This document shows, piece by piece, positions 46,745 through 62,000 of a stretch of DNA of 64,000 nucleotides (position 1 is the first letter of the stretch; each line of letters opens with the position of its first letter). The position numbers and the translations under genes are program-made. The notes under the pieces were generated by a model that did not search any database, was not told the origin of the DNA, and saw only the letters and a list, made by a program, of their open reading frames with translations. The stretch is from Baylisascaris procyonis (lineage: Eukaryota > Nematoda > Chromadorea > Rhabditida > Ascarididae), in the NCBI GenBank assembly GCA_037389465.1, contig JAZARR010000174.1, forward strand, positions 1,116,001-1,180,000. Direction: 5' to 3'.

Positions 46745-49700
46745 GAAAATTTCGTTGATTTAGCCAAGACATATATCCTCCCTATGGACTAAGAACGATC
46801 ATCACAGCTCGCTATTTACGTCGTTTTTTTTTTAATGATAAGCGATTACGCTTATCTCACTGGAAATTTCCTCACTCTGATCAGATTTAAGAGAACCAAT
46901 GAACAACCAACATCGCCACTGCTTTAAACTGCCATCTTTCAAATGAATGTAAAATGTTTCTAACAATCTTAAAATAGCGTTTCATCCAAATTTTGCATTG
47001 CAAATCGGAGTACTTAGTCATATTTATACATTAGATATTTCAGGGGAGATGAGAAGGAGAGAGGAGTGAAGATAAGAAAGCGAGAAGAGGAAGGGAAGGA
47101 GGAGGAAGATGGTAGGCGAGAAGGAAGTGCAACACGAACCTGATCAACGGTGGTTCTCACCGCATCAACTATATTCGATTCGTCACTAAGCGTTCGTATG
47201 CCAAGTAATGCCACTTCGGTGCGTTGAGTGAGGGAACTAAAGTAGGCTGCCGAAACACAAAGTCGTATGATAGGTCGTGCCTCTTCGCGAGTACCTCGAG
47301 GTGAGCCCGGCAATGATTGATTCTCATCGCTTGACACTTCGAACCCACTATCCGAGTTGTCTGAATCTTTCGAGTAAGCGTCCTTGGATTCCTAAAGTTG
47401 CATATCGATGACGTTTAATGCTAACTGATGTTTGCATCTATGAATTTTTTTATTAACTGTGTATCGAGCGGTTTTGAGCTCATAAAAATAGACAGTAAGC
47501 CCCTCAGCTGAAAGAGGATATAATAATAGGAGAATTTTTCCATATTTTTCCATCTATTTAAGTTGGCTGTTATTGAGCCTATCTGGTATCCCGTGTGGGG
47601 GATGGTTTTCGTAAATTTTCAAAGAAAGCGCAGATGACAAGAAGTGAAGAACCTTCAACAATACCACGAAAAAATTTTAAACAACCGATAGAAAGATTAA
47701 AAGAACCTTATCGTCAGAACTGGTGCTGGCTGATGAAGACGGTGTTGCCAACTTGAGAACATCAACCATTATTGCAACCCTCTTTGAAGCCAACAATTGA
47801 TTCTTCAGATTAAGTAACATTCTTGAATGCTGAGTATTGATTATCTAAATAATTCGGCTTATTACGTACTATCTGAGTCACAACTCACTTTTAATCTTTC
47901 TAAGGATAAGTAAGGTGACAGATTTATTCGCAATCAAATCTGATGGAAAAATAAGATACTTGCGCAAATGCACTCCGTTAAAAACATTCAGAATTCCCTT
48001 CCTCACGTCCTACTCAACTCACTCTTCCCCTCATCTGCCTATCCGTCACTCCTTCCTTCCTATTGAGCTGTTCCTCTTGTCTCCATTCTTCGCTCATATG
48101 AAAACTATTAAGTGCAAAACTATTAAAATCAGTAGGTCAAATGACAAAGAATAATGAGGAAATATCTGCAATAATCCGGCACTTTTTATATAAGTATAGT
48201 GATACTATGCAACATGGGTCACACATTTCTATCTCTTTCCATCAAGTTGCATCCAAAGAAAAGCGAAGTGAGTTGCTGAATGCTCTCACCTCTTCAATGT
48301 AAGCGGCATCGTGAGGAACAGAAAACTTCGGTTGAGCAAATTCCATAAACTCGCGAAAAAACGAATTTTCAACGATCGTTGTTGGAAGCTGGGTGGCAGA
48401 GAGCATAAGCGCCAATTTGGTCTCCATCTCTTTTTGCTTTCGATCATCTCGACCCCATTTACGACTTGTTGTCACATTTCCTGTCGTCATTACATTGGCT
48501 CCCAAAAAATTCACAAATTTTTCCCCCAAAAAACCACCTGAAAAGTTTATTTTTTGAACTTTCTCAACGAAAAAATTATTTCCACCGATTGCCACGATGC
48601 AATAATAACTGATAAAAGAATTCAAGAATCACTATCGTGTTGCAAAATTGGTTTCCTGTAATATGGAAAGAGATCTCTTTTCAACTATCTGCCTCTTGGA
48701 AAAGTTGGAAACTGTCATAATTTTAGCTACGATCATGATTGCTTTTGAGCAAAAAGACGATAAAAATGGAAAATTCGAAGTTCGCTTTAGATAAATCAAG
48801 CGCACATATTGGTAACTCATGAAGAATATGCTTAAATTGGTATCAATGAAATGAGGCAAAAAGTTCACATCTACTAAAATGGCAACGACAGTCGACATCT
48901 CATAGAATTCTATCGTCACTCGTCACTCTCAACCTTTCCATCAACGAGGCCTCATATCACCACAGATTCCACTGATATTCTAAGTACTTCTTCCACTACT
49001 AAAGACTTTCAGGAGGACTATAACCGTATCCCACAATATCACCCGCCAACTCCTCCTTTCCCCCTCCTTCTTCTCTATAAAATTGTTAAGCTTAAAAACG
49101 AATACAATCAGCGGATTAACGAAAAATTAAAGTGAAGATTTATGAATAACTCAGCGAGTATAATGTAACTTTAAAATTATATATTAAACTATAGTGTATG
49201 AATGTAATGATGCAGTCGCACAGCGTTCGCCTTTGCCACTAACCGAAAACAAGTCTTATGCGCTGTGTTAAGCTATCTGCTTTTCCCTGCCAAAATATGC
49301 CACATATTTCAAATAAATTTAAGAAAAAATTTAAATTAATTTAAGAAAGTTCAAACCGATTCAAAATTCCAAACAACAATAACAACAATTTGAACAAACC
49401 GTTTTTAAGGAGAGGATTTTGGAGGCTATTTTGGATTGACGTTGGAGCATCGACAGTATTATTAATATTGCTGTTGTTTTCTTGATTAAGTAACGCTGAA
49501 ATCGGATTACTGACCAAATGACCATTTCCACTTGCTAACGCCGCCGCATTTGCTCGCGCGTTTAGCACGTTCAAAATGCTGCTGAAACAATTGGATTTTA
49601 TTTTTTTAAAGATAATATGAAACAAAGGAAAATACGGCAATAAATATGGTCATCATGGTACAGTTCGCTGTGGCACTGTCAAAAAAGCTAAGCAAAAAGT

Positions 49701-52700
49701 ACATTGCAGTAATAAATTTCACTATCAACACTTCAACGATTTTATAATGAAGTCAGTACCTCATGCTGTGGGTAGACGGTCGACTGGTCGTCAAAGTGGA
49801 TGACTGCTGCTTGCTAAGATTTAAAGCACCGCTTGGTGAATCGCATAGCTTATTTGTTTTTATCACATAAGAGCCACATGTTGATTTCGAGCGTATCGAA
49901 TTTACGCCATTTCCTGAACCAGATCCAGAAGTTGATGAGACCGGCGATGATGGCAATTGACCTCCATTACGATCGCGTGTATAATCAAGCTTCAAATAAA
50001 CGCAAATTTAACAGTTCAAATTAGTGAATGCAAAACAAGCGAATTCGATTGACAATCAAGAAAATAACGACTGATACAACGATTTATCAACATATTTCAA
50101 AGGAATTCATCACATAAACGAGCAAATATTTTCTGGATATCAAAACATGATTTGTGGAAGCTGAAATGCAAGAATCTGTGAGAAATGGAACTGCGACAAA
50201 CAGTTTGCCAACATAATGGATATTGCACGCGATGGCGAGATAAAATGTGAATTTTCTATATCTCTGTTTTCGAGAAATCAGTGGAGAGCAAATGTCATTC
50301 AGTGAGAGAACTTTGATCACTTAGGGCTCCTAGAGCTGCGAAATATGAAGAGGACGTCTTTTAAGCGAGCCAAGACCGCCTCTGCTTAATAAACATGGGC
50401 ACAGCATTTCTATCTACTATTCGTGTATGTTGGTTAAATGTGAGCATACAAAATAAGCCAACCTGACAGAAAGCTAAAGTGGCTACAAAGTGTTGTAAGG
50501 TTGTAAGTGAATACGGGAACTCTCTGACGCATGAAGAATCGTCTTGTTATCTTATGATAGGATGTCTTGCAAGTGTCTGTATGTCTTGATTAGAAGCCGA
50601 TATGTACAATGTTTTATTGAGCAGTTATCACCGAAACACATGGAAAAACGCTTCAGAGACCAAAACCAACGAAGAATACATCTAGTAATGCATCTCCTTA
50701 TGGAACGGACGGCAGCGTCAATCAGTGGGTAAGTTGCTTTCGTGCTCGCACTCAGCCGAATATGTGACGAAAATTGCATTTTGCATACGCTGTTGAAATA
50801 TATGACGATATGAATAAAACGGATTGTTGTCGCTTACCTTAAGTTTTTGAAATTCGGCGTATTCAGCTGGGTGTTTCTTGAGATGACAAGCCAGTGTGCT
50901 CGTATGTGGACCTTTCAACATGTACGTGCAGTCGCCAACGATACATCTGAAATCATTCACAAAATCTGATATATGGCCGTATTTGATGCTGTTGAAATCA
51001 ATGCGGATGAATAACTGAAAAGCCAACAAAGAACTTTTTGAACTGAGAACTACTGACATTTTCTATTGTTTTCCTTCAAAATTTTTGCAGAACTCGCAAA
51101 AAAGAAGCGACCTGATAGAGCTGATGCATCGCCTGAAAATAATGAAGTGTAAAAAATGCGCTTCAAAAATGAAACCTGCTTAAATTCTCGACTTTATTGT
51201 AGACGAAATATTTCCACACAGGTGTCTGTTTGTTGGTACCACCACTGCGGATCGCTGCAGCAGGATTTCTATGCCACGACCAGTCGTCTTCACCGAATAG
51301 TGCCGCAGCAGGTGATGCAGCCACTGCTAACGCACCTGGGATTGTTGGCGTCCCACCACCTGAACCAGCTTCTTCACATTATACGTTTTACATTCGTATA
51401 GAAGCAGACAATCAGAAAAATGAGAAATGGAGAGTGCTCTGTAAAATTTACCATTTGGGGTGATAGATTTCGGTGCTCGATGGTGGTGTCCTCTTTGGTG
51501 ATGCGGCTGTTGTTGTTGTTGTTGCTGCTGCTGAAAAAAAAAACACAACTTCGAGGATTGTTTTTGTTATATTCTAAGCTGCCTCTCCTCACCTTGAAAA
51601 CCTGCACACATATATCCAACTTGAATATGCGCTTGAAACAAAGGGACACAAGAGAAAGCGAAGGCCTGCATTGTTTTCGCTGTATTCCCACATGTTTACC
51701 ATAAAAGCGCCTTTTTATTTGATGGTATTTCCAGGTGAGATGATCAACATGTTCAAAGGTTCGTCGGGATAAGTACTTAATGTTAACTTGAGGCCTGAAA
51801 TTGGTTTATGCTTGAAGCATGACGCCATTTCATGAACGATGATGGTTATTAATAAAATCATTATAGATCAAATCAATTGGTCAATCCACACTGCTCAGGT
51901 CAGCAGGTCAATGCTCATTCGAGGCGTAACACTTTCGGAGTAAGATAGGAATAAGAACAAGAAATTCGTCTATTTGCTCTACTTAGGTCGCTTTTTGGGT
52001 AGCGATTAAGGATCAAACTATTATTATATAAGGAAGATTGCAAAAGCACCTCCAAAGAAAAGAGTGCTATAATTTTTGTTATTCTCAAGTAAATTTTAAG
52101 AGGGTTACATCTGGAGCTCGAAACCGCATCAACTTCTCAACGCTTTCAAGATGAAGTCTCATGTTCAGAAAGTTAGCATCTAAGGCCTGAAGTTCAGGTC
52201 ACTTCCAAGTTAGCTCATTCGGAAAACAACTTCTGCTTACTGAAAATTTGAAAATTCTGAAAAGGCGCGAAGTTTTCGATTTCGCAAATTATGCATCGCT
52301 GTAAGGTAAAGACAATAGCGTATGTTAGGCTTGTATGATCTTGTTTGAGGTGAGCACGCCGAATATGCAAAAAAAAAAAAAAAAAAATTTATAACCTCAT
52401 CGAAAATGCTTTATCGAAGCCGAATTATGCCACTCTGAATTTCGGCATTACTGCAGCGCTGTGTCTGTCTTCATATATGTCTATGCATGTGTGTCTGTAT
52501 GTCTCTCAACTACTTCCAACTGCATTGGTGCTAGTATTAATTTGGTGGTTAAATACTCGTCATATGCTGATATCACACATTGTTCCGTCAACATCGAAAG
52601 AATCCATAGACCTCTAAAAATGTTGTTAAGATGTTTTATGAATTTTACATCTACTCGACTCTCATTTTACATCGATGAGGTATATAGACCTTTTGTGGAT

Positions 52701-55700
52701 CATTTGCTACAAGGTTCGAATCAATTGAAATATGAAAGCAATGAAATGCGCAGTTTATTATTTGCAGGCAAATCATGAAAGTGATCGCAAAGATGAACAG
52801 TCGTGATCAATCAGATGATCGAAAGTATTGATGACGCGCCAATATTTCCGACCACCCAGCTGGTGCAAAAATGCACATCATGCCAGTAGTTCTGGCAGGG
52901 TTATTCATGGGTATTTAGGATAAGAGAAGACATTTTGCGCGTTGTATAAATGTACAATCATATTTACTTGTAATATTGAATAGTATATTAGAGAAACAAA
53001 CCAAAGTTGGTAGGATCAAAAACTGAGATGAGAAATAGTGAAATATTTCACTTTGTCTCAGGAGTAACTATTTAAACTACTTATTAATCGGCTGCGGCAC
53101 TCTCAAAAAGCGAGTCTGAAAACTCGTTGATAGCTCGAATATCGGAAATAGGAAGTTACTAAATAGATGCTATCTTTTCCTGGTGGCATCACATAACAAT
53201 GTCCATTCGTTAAGGTTTCTATTTCTTTAGAGATTAACATGTGGTTGCTATGAGGGACATTTGAGTATAATTGACTTTCACCAGGAAATAGCCATCTTTT
53301 TGGGATTAAAACTTCGAGAGTGAACAATGAATGCAGTCGAAGATTCAGATCCCTTTCACAGAAATGTCACGACTTCTCATGTATTGTCCTCTTGTTAATG
53401 TTTTGATCGCCTAAATAAAATTCGCAACTACCCACTGCGGCTTCTGATTGATGATTCACAACAAGCATTAATTCCGTAAAGTTCCTGAATATCGTCTGTT
53501 CGGGAAGTAAGATGTTTGTTTGTTGAGTGTCATCCATGAAAAGCTATCCCAATGTTCATTCTACCCGCTTATGGCTTGAAACAAGCTTTTTGTGCTATCA
53601 TCATGAAAGCTCTTAGATGCTTATGGCTGAATAAGCCCTTTCATGTGATCGACTCAATAATGCTGATTGCTCCACAAACCCGTAGTAATTATACGTCCAT
53701 TATCACAATCGTGTAAAAGGTATTTTAATAAACCAAAAATTTCAAAAAAAAAATCTTTCCAAACTTTGCGAGAAAATTTTTATCAGAACAACTTAAGGTG
53801 CTATTGCTTTGAATGTTCAGTGCGTCCAACATATAACAAAGAAAAACAGCAGCGATCATATCGAACAGTAATAATCCCTTTGTAACCAATGGAAACTTTT
53901 AAAGCTTTGAAGAAGAACTCTCGCATCTATTGAAGGCGAAAAAATTGAGGCACCCTTCGCAGACTGCTAGAACCTTCCGATCACAAAAAAGAGAATTGTT
54001 GAGAGAAGGAGTAAACTTTACAACAGGAACAATGCCTCAATTGTTTCCCTCTCCAACGGTCGTTTAGCGTCATATTAAGCCAATGAAAGTTTTTGATAAC
54101 AAAAATATGCTTTAAAATAAGTATGAAACCGTGAAATAATAGTAAATTACTGTCCTAACAATAGCGGCATTTCCCATGTTAAAATTAGCCGGCTTTTTAA
54201 GGCTCTACAACATTCTATTGATTTCTGAACTTTTATCAGTCACTGCGCAGTGCGATCGGAGAGACGACTATTGACAAAAAGGAATGTCTTGTTGTGATAT
54301 GCTTTTGCTCCTCATTATAAACCCACCCTTCCAAACACACCTCAGTGGTTTTCACGCTTGTGCAAGAATAAAACGACTATAAGCAAGTTCCATCCCTGCA
54401 TGCAACCAAAACTTGTGCACATATTGCTCGCGAAGAATTCTTAATGACATCACCTAAGCTCTCAAGAATTTACTCGTCAAAATGAGTTGCTTATCCTCGG
54501 TTTTAATTCCCACCAGCATCTTGGGAATGGTCTTTTTGGGCTATCTAAAACAATCTTAGTGACTTCCACATTATTGGAAGCACCTATCGAAATGTTCGGT
54601 ATTCGCCGACGGGAAATTCAAGACTTTTCAAATCCCCGTCGCCATCACTTCAACTGAGTCAAAAAATCCTCTTCATTCCTCTCATGTTTTAGGGCATTGG
54701 CCACGATGCGTTGAATTGTCGCGTAAGAGAGTCTGATGATTTCACGCATATCGTTGATACTCATCATTGATACTCTGCGTTCCGTTTTGAAGGACGATCC
54801 ACGCGTATTCACAGAAATTTTGGAAGTTGTGCAAAATGACCGGTCGATCTTAACACTGATCATCTTCGATAGTCTCGAAGCCCTCTTTGAAACGCTCAGA
54901 CCATTTAAATGTTCTTAAGTGTGCGCATCAAAAGCCTCTTCTAGCATTCGAAGGGCTTTTTGATAAAGTTTGCTAAGCTTGAAGCAAATAAAATTTTATG
55001 CGAATCTTTTACTGCTCAGCATCAGGCCCCAGCGATCAACCATGAGGCACCCAACGATGCTAATTGGTAGTACGGTCGGTTCAAACTATTGCAACTTGAG
55101 GGCAGTAGCCTGCATACGCATGTAGCATCATTGCTAGCTCTTATTTCCTTTCATTCCGCTCACCCTCTTCCCCCTCCCTTTTATGTGAAATTTATTCTAA
55201 CATAATCTTATGTGAAAAGAGAATCTGCTGTTTATAAATGTTAAAATTGGTGAACCTGGCGGAAGCGAAAAATTTGATAGACTTTGATTTTCGCACAAAG
55301 GAAACCCTGTTTGTTAATAATAACATTGACATTTGCATATTCACTTGCATAAAGGACAAAGTGAAAAGTAGGAAAATGCTCAAGAACGGAAGTTGTGCAC
55401 TTTTGCACCTTCCAATTCCGCTAATCAGATTGATCGACTACAAAAATACTTAAAAAAGCGGCAAATTTTTCTATTCTCACATTAAAAAAAAATTGTTTTT
55501 CGAAGGATGCAAAATTCGCATCTAAGAATTCGATGTCAGCTTCGAGGCGTCATAGCTTACAGACTAATGAATATGGCCTCAGAAGGTCAGACGGAGTGTG
55601 GATCCTACGGTAGAAGTATTGTATAAAAAGGAATCAACTATCAGTTTCTTGGTGGTAAAAGGAAACCTATTAAATGCATATGGGTGCAGAGTGGAGGTAC

Positions 55701-58700
55701 TTGTTGCCTAGAAAAATTTAGGGTCTAGTCAAAGGCTGGGATTAAACCGCCGAAGAGGAAAGGTTCCATGCTAGTTAGTATTTCAACGGCTCCTGATAAT
55801 TATCGAGGATAATATTGCTACTTCATCGAGCACTGAAAGTGTGCATATGTCGAAAAAGCTGTTCTTTCAGATAGCGTTATCATAATAGACAACGATTTTG
55901 ATGACGATAGCTTCACGCTTCAAATGGCAACCACTGCACTTGCCATGTCTATCACATTTTAGAAATGCCACTGGTCGATCCGGTCAGGACATCCGACCTT
56001 TGAATACAACAAAGGTCATCGAATCTAATCAAGTTAGAGACCATACGCGCACTGGTCAAAAACTTTGCAATTTGGTCGCAGCAAACGTAGAAGGATCACG
56101 AATCAGATTCAAACTATAGAATTGATAACGCTATCTAGAAAATGCTGCTTAATGCCTTGCTATTTCCATCTTTTACTACTATTATCCACGAATTTGAGGA
56201 AACGCTTGAAAAGGACCGGAAGTAAGCAAACAATAACAACTAACCAAAGCTATAAAGAAGAAGAAATTTGGATATAGTTCCTGAAGCATCGGAAGTGGGA
56301 ACATCTCGTATGCAGATGGATGTAAATTGCTAATAAGAGGCGAAATTTTGAGGCGATTCTCTTATCAAATCATGTTAATGACACTGTCTCATAATGCGCA
56401 CATACACATAAAAATAGACATACTCTCTTCAGCCACTATAATTTAAAAAAAAAGGCGATTATCTCTGCTTCAAGAAAAATGCCTGCACTCCAGTGAATTG
56501 AAAGTTTAAAAAAAAATTCGCCACAATCCTAGACGACTGTATGTTCCTTGATAATGACGATTACCAGAAGCCGAACCTCCAACTATAGCATCACGCGTCG
56601 CACCTACAACCTCATTCTTGATATTGATTCAATGGAAGTCACACTTTGTGATTAATTTGATCTCCGATGATCGGACCTGTTAAATCTCACTTGAAGTTGC
56701 TCAACTTTTTAAATAAAATCTACAAATGATTTTATGAAATTTATTCACAGTATAAAAGATCGAATTCCTTGACATGAATGCGCTTGTTCAATTTGTCTAA
56801 GCGTATATGCTTACACCTGCTGCTTATGATATGCTAGATCTTTTATTTGCATCCATAAAATACGCTGCTCTAAGCAAAAAACAGTTGCACCCACACATTA
56901 CTACCATATCCAGAAAAGTCAGCTCTACATTTTCAGCGGGATATATAGCGATATTTTCTACTAGTGAAATTTGAAATGGTTCCATTTGCTGTGGATGGCA
57001 TACTTTTTCTATCTTTCTCGGCCTCCCAAAATGAATACAGTCCCTCTCATCGGATGCTATTTATCCTAAGACGTTTGCGCTCCTCTACGTTTAGGATGGA
57101 ACAAACAGCAATCCCCCATCAGTAAAAACAAAAAAAAGCTCGCAGATGATCGGCCTGTTCAGATTTGGGAACGCTCAACTTATAAAGATTTCCAACTACT
57201 TCAACGCTTTAAAGCCCCATCACTGCGCTTTCTAAAGAAGACACTTCAATGATCTAAAACCATTGAGACTCTTGAAGCGAAAATTCCCGATTGCATGCGC
57301 TACTGTAACCATATGCAATCTTTCACTGAAAAGACATTTGATCGAAACAAGAGCATTTCGAGGATTGGTCCTCTGTGGCTTCTACTTCATTCTTCCATAT
57401 GTGGTTTCAAATCGATCACGCCAAGATGAATGTTTCAAATAAATTCTCGTGTCCCCTAGTCGGGCTATGTCTGTGTCTGCCTATATGGTTAAGCTTTCTT
57501 TCAAAATAAGATTTGCGAGTTTGCTATCGCTAACTTTCCCGACTGTTAGAAATTGACGATGAATCAACATAGGCTTTATGAAAATTGACCATTTGTGACG
57601 TCAATGAACGTGAAAATAAATAAAACGTTGAAGTACAATAATTCTCGCTGATGACACTTTCTAAATTCGTTCATTTGAAATGCTTTGAAATCACCATGGA
57701 ATTAATTCGTTTAAATAATTCAGAAAAATGAATACAAAAAGGCCTGAAGGTTACTGCTGAGCAATGAAAAAACTCATGAATTGGCTTTTGCAGTGTTACT
57801 TCTTCCATATCAGTAATAAGACAGAAAGCAGGTCATAGATAGCAGGTGACTGTATATGTCACAGCAAATGTGGTTAACATGGATTACCGTATTGTTATCA
57901 AACTCTAACCCACCTAGGACACATATATGCATCGTACTACTTTCAATTTTATATTTTCTTATAATTCGAGGATAGGGTCTACTTTTAATGAATGGAAAAT
58001 TCTAAAGCCGACTTCTGCAATGGAATGCAAATTTTTCATCTCTACGACAGGCATCTTATTTTTTATGATCACAATCGTCACATATAAAAGGATGCGTCGA
58101 TTAAATCTTTGAGTTGTTCGTTACTGAAATGCTCAATTTCTGGGGTTAGTTTTCAACCGTTTTACTCACAAACATTTGATTCCTTCAGAGGTTGTTTAGG
58201 CAGCTGACTGATTATTTGACAACTACTTCAGTTAATATCTTTTCCAACTCAAAGTTCAATATTTCTTTCATTTTTTCCATTTAATTCATTCCTGATCTAG
58301 ACAGGTGGCTGAATTTCTTGAGTTTATTAAATATTTCGGTTCATTATTCACGTTTCTCGGCGGTATACGAGTTCCTTTTCATAAATCACTCGCTAGAAAT
58401 TGTATCATTTTAGACATGACAGGTAGTAGGTGATGTTAACCTCTTTGGAGACTTCTTAGTTAGCTTGAAGAAATGTGGGAAAAGTTGAAAGATTCGTCTA
58501 CTAAAGATTCGTCTACTATAAGTTCTAATTCCTTACCTTCTTTTCGATGTTAACGCGAGTGCCGTCCTCAAAAACTCACTTAATTAAGTGTGATTCACTG
58601 CTTTCATGCTAAAATCTATTAGTGATGGTCTTAGATTGCTTTGGCTGCATGTTTTTTCTCTTGATTTTTCTATATGAACGCTTTTTATTTTATATATATT

Positions 58701-58955
58701 TTTTAAACCCATGCTTTTAAAGTGTTTAAGACATGCACCAATTTTTAAGACATCTTCGTCTTTTCTTTTCAGAATGGCACTTTTCAATAACGGACTCTGC
58801 ATAAACAATTTCCATATCATCCGCTAATAAGAAAACTAGCACTTCAAGCTGCAAGTTTTGTGGCAAGAAAATCTACGAAAGGTTTATATAAAAAAGAAAA
58901 TCTATAAAGAGGGATAAGGGGACAAGGACACTCTAGCCTATGGGACATCAATTTC

Positions 58956-59032
<77 letters not shown>

Positions 59033-62000
59033 TGTCTATCTGAAAGTGTTTATTCCTTTTTACTAAAAAATAGCAGAAGCATCGTTTGTGCTTTTTCCTT
59101 GAGTTCAATTTACCCATGTTTTCGCAGCAGTGAGTAAAAGCTTTTTTTTTTTTTATTTCGCATTGTTTGGCTGAATGCAGTTGTGATGTAAAAGACCAAT
59201 TATGACCCCACTGCATTTTGTACTTAATTTCAGTAAGCGTTGTGTATTGATTATCACTTGCAAAAAACCGTGTCAAAATGGATCGAAGACCAGTCGTTGC
59301 TTCTTTTGCGGCACTGATATATTCATAATTAATAATATAAAAGTCATAAAAGTCCGATGCTTTCATTTTTCACAAATATTACTTTATTTTGCTTGATTTC
59401 CGCTATCAAAGTAATATTTTTGATGCAACTGAAAGACGCTGCTCGTTGTTCATTATAGTTTCCAAGTTTTTTATTGTACGGGTTAATAAGCGATTATTCA
59501 ACACTAAGAAAGTTCTAGAATACTAAAGATGTATTACAGTGAGAAATTTTTGACCAGATTGTAAAAAAAAAAAAAAACGCGAGGTTACTTGTTTTGTTTA
59601 ATTGCCGAATTCATTGAAACCTACTAAACAAATTTATATCAAAGGTGAATACTTCACTATCTTCGATGATTAAATCGGATATTTAAGCATACCTAACAAA
59701 AGACAAATAAAGACTGCAGTAATAAGTTGCAATGAAATTTTTATGATGAAAATGAGCGTTTTTGATTTTTTTTTGTGCAATTATTGCAGGTAAAATCTGC
59801 CGATACGAACAACTATAATAAATCCATTGTAAGATCGCATCGCTTATTTATTGTTTTGTCGAAGTTGCAAGAATAAAATTCCTTAGATCGGAATTATCGA
59901 CAACTTTAGAGATATCGAATAAAAGTGCGACTTATTGCCTCAAAGTTTTGGTATGTTTAATTGTCACTATTTCAGAGCTGAAATCCCAACGGAATGGAAA
60001 TCATTAGTGAAAATATAAGGGAAAGCTTGAAAATTATAATAACGCACGTAGATTAACAATTCAAAAAATAAGACTGCAATAGAAATTTGCGTGAATACGC
60101 ATTCTAGTCGACAAATACTTCACAATTCAATGAGATCTTGGAGATAGAAAAAGATTGAACAGAAATAATATTGCAATATTTGCATTCCTTCAGAAGTGCT
60201 CACACATTATGGCAACGGAATTTTTCGAACCCGTGGGAGAAGGGAAGTGAGAAAAAGGAAAAAGAATTGAAATTCCTCGTGATCACAGTTCCTGATTTAT
60301 ACGATAAATAAAATTACTTTGGAAAATAAAAAGCGGAAATATTCACTAGGAAGAAAATAAATAAAGTGCAACTATTGTAAAAAAAAAAAAAAAGATAACG
60401 AAATATTGCAAAGATCAAATATGAAAGAGACGAACCTTGAGGAGGGCGTTAGCCTGGAACATCATAGCTGTGGATAGCACATCGACGAGGCTCTGTCCAT
60501 TCGTCAACAATGGCTTTAGATCATCACCACAAAGGTCCGAATCCTCATTCTCTTCCTTAACCGTCGATGTGGATGAAGGTAACGGTGATGGCTCATTCGG
60601 TGAATGCAAACTGCTGCTTGTGTCCGATATCGAAGCACTTTGACTACTTGTAAAAACAGGTCGTTCTACAACCACCTGAACGGAATGAAAATTACCTGAG
60701 AAACTTTTGACACGCGAATAATTCACCAATTTACAGAAAATTCTGGAAGGTATAACTGATGTAACTGTTTGTAAATTCCTTTAACAGAAGATTCATCTCA
60801 TTAGGACTCAAAAAAAGAAAATTAAGCATGTGATCGATGTAAAATGTTTGCATAATTTTGAATTGTTAATGAGTCATTTCGAAGCTGCTTGATCAAAATG
60901 AGGGATGAGTGTGGGGTCATGCTATGATGTAGACTATGCTGACAATTTTTGTCACTTTGGCTTGATATTCCAGTCGAAAAAAGGCGCTTTCATTGAAGTC
61001 ATCAACAATGTCATATGCAAATTTCCAAAGAGCGCAAGAGATCATCTAGATCCCGTTTCAAACTTGTGATACATTCACGACATTGAGCATTTTAGTTCAC
61101 AACCTATTTCAAAGATCATTTAAGGTACATCCGAAAAATATATATTTCAAGATAGCACTCCATGGGGAAGTGCACCACTAATGTGAACGACCACTGAACA
61201 AATGAACGACCGTGGACTTTCTAATTTGCACTTTTTCCCTATCGAATATAATAAAGAACATCTGGATTTTATAATATCTTATGCATGTTTGGTTTGACAT
61301 TGTTCGATTATATGCGAAAAAATTGTACGAGATTGTTTCGAAAAATTTCAGATTCACAAGAAACGAAACTATAATGACACAATTTGCATGAAGAATGCGA
61401 ATCACAGTTGAGAATATTTCGTACACTTTCGCAACATACAAATATTTCATCGTTCGAAGAAATGAAACAAAAAGTGATTGACTGGGTCGAAGAAAGAAAA
61501 ACATTCAATAGAAATAAGGAAAAGTTCATGAAAAAGAAAAAAACTCGAAAATATGAACGAGTTTCATAAAAACAAATTTTAACACGAATAAATATTCGAT
61601 TTTTGCATTACACGAGGAGCCCATTAACTTTATAGTAAGGCACTGTATGGAGAAAAGCTATATATAAGGGATTTCAGAAAAAACATCGATGGGCTGTAAT
61701 GTGTTGATTGATGACGATAATCAAGGCAGCGTCACTCTGATGTTCAGCCATATGTCACGACCACTTAGGTCGCGAGGTGAAAAAAGAAGTGTTGGCGGCG
61801 AGAGGTTGACAATTTGTGGCTAATCATATTTCAGGTCATTTTCATTCACAGTATTTCATATATTGATAGGTTTGCAAGCGTTTGCATGCCTACCTACTTG
61901 ATAGAAAGGTATTTTATCAGAGGGAGACACTTAGACGATATTTTGTTAGAAAGCAGCTAAATACTTGCAATCGTCGATTTGAAGCTTTCATGAACGATCT

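Larger units (their letters stand above)
51531..60435. other. 8.9-kb intron 2 of the hAT-derived gene
   Basis: The largest intron of the gene. Apart from the mariner relic at about 54.6-55.0 kb and a (TA)n array at 59.0 kb, I see only AT-rich sequence. A tandem pair of GATTCGTCTACTA lies near 58.5 kb, and there are unassigned less AT-rich patches near 55.9-56.1 and 57.0-57.5 kb that may be old transposon sequence. Confidence 0.5.

Noticed and set aside
51230..51463. Plus-strand 77-codon and 81-codon ORFs
   Set aside because: They are antisense shadows of exons 3 and 4, whose phases and motifs (polyQ, BED) are clear on the minus strand.
52710..52725. GGTTCGAATC, like a tRNA T-loop
   Set aside because: There are no flanking acceptor, D or anticodon arms.
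54000..54644. Search for the catalytic half and terminal repeats of the mariner relic
   Set aside because: No D,D34D motif or inverted repeats could be seen, so the element is reported only as an N-terminal relic.
60437..60643. Plus-strand 68-codon ORF
   Set aside because: It is the antisense shadow of exon 2 of the hAT-derived gene.
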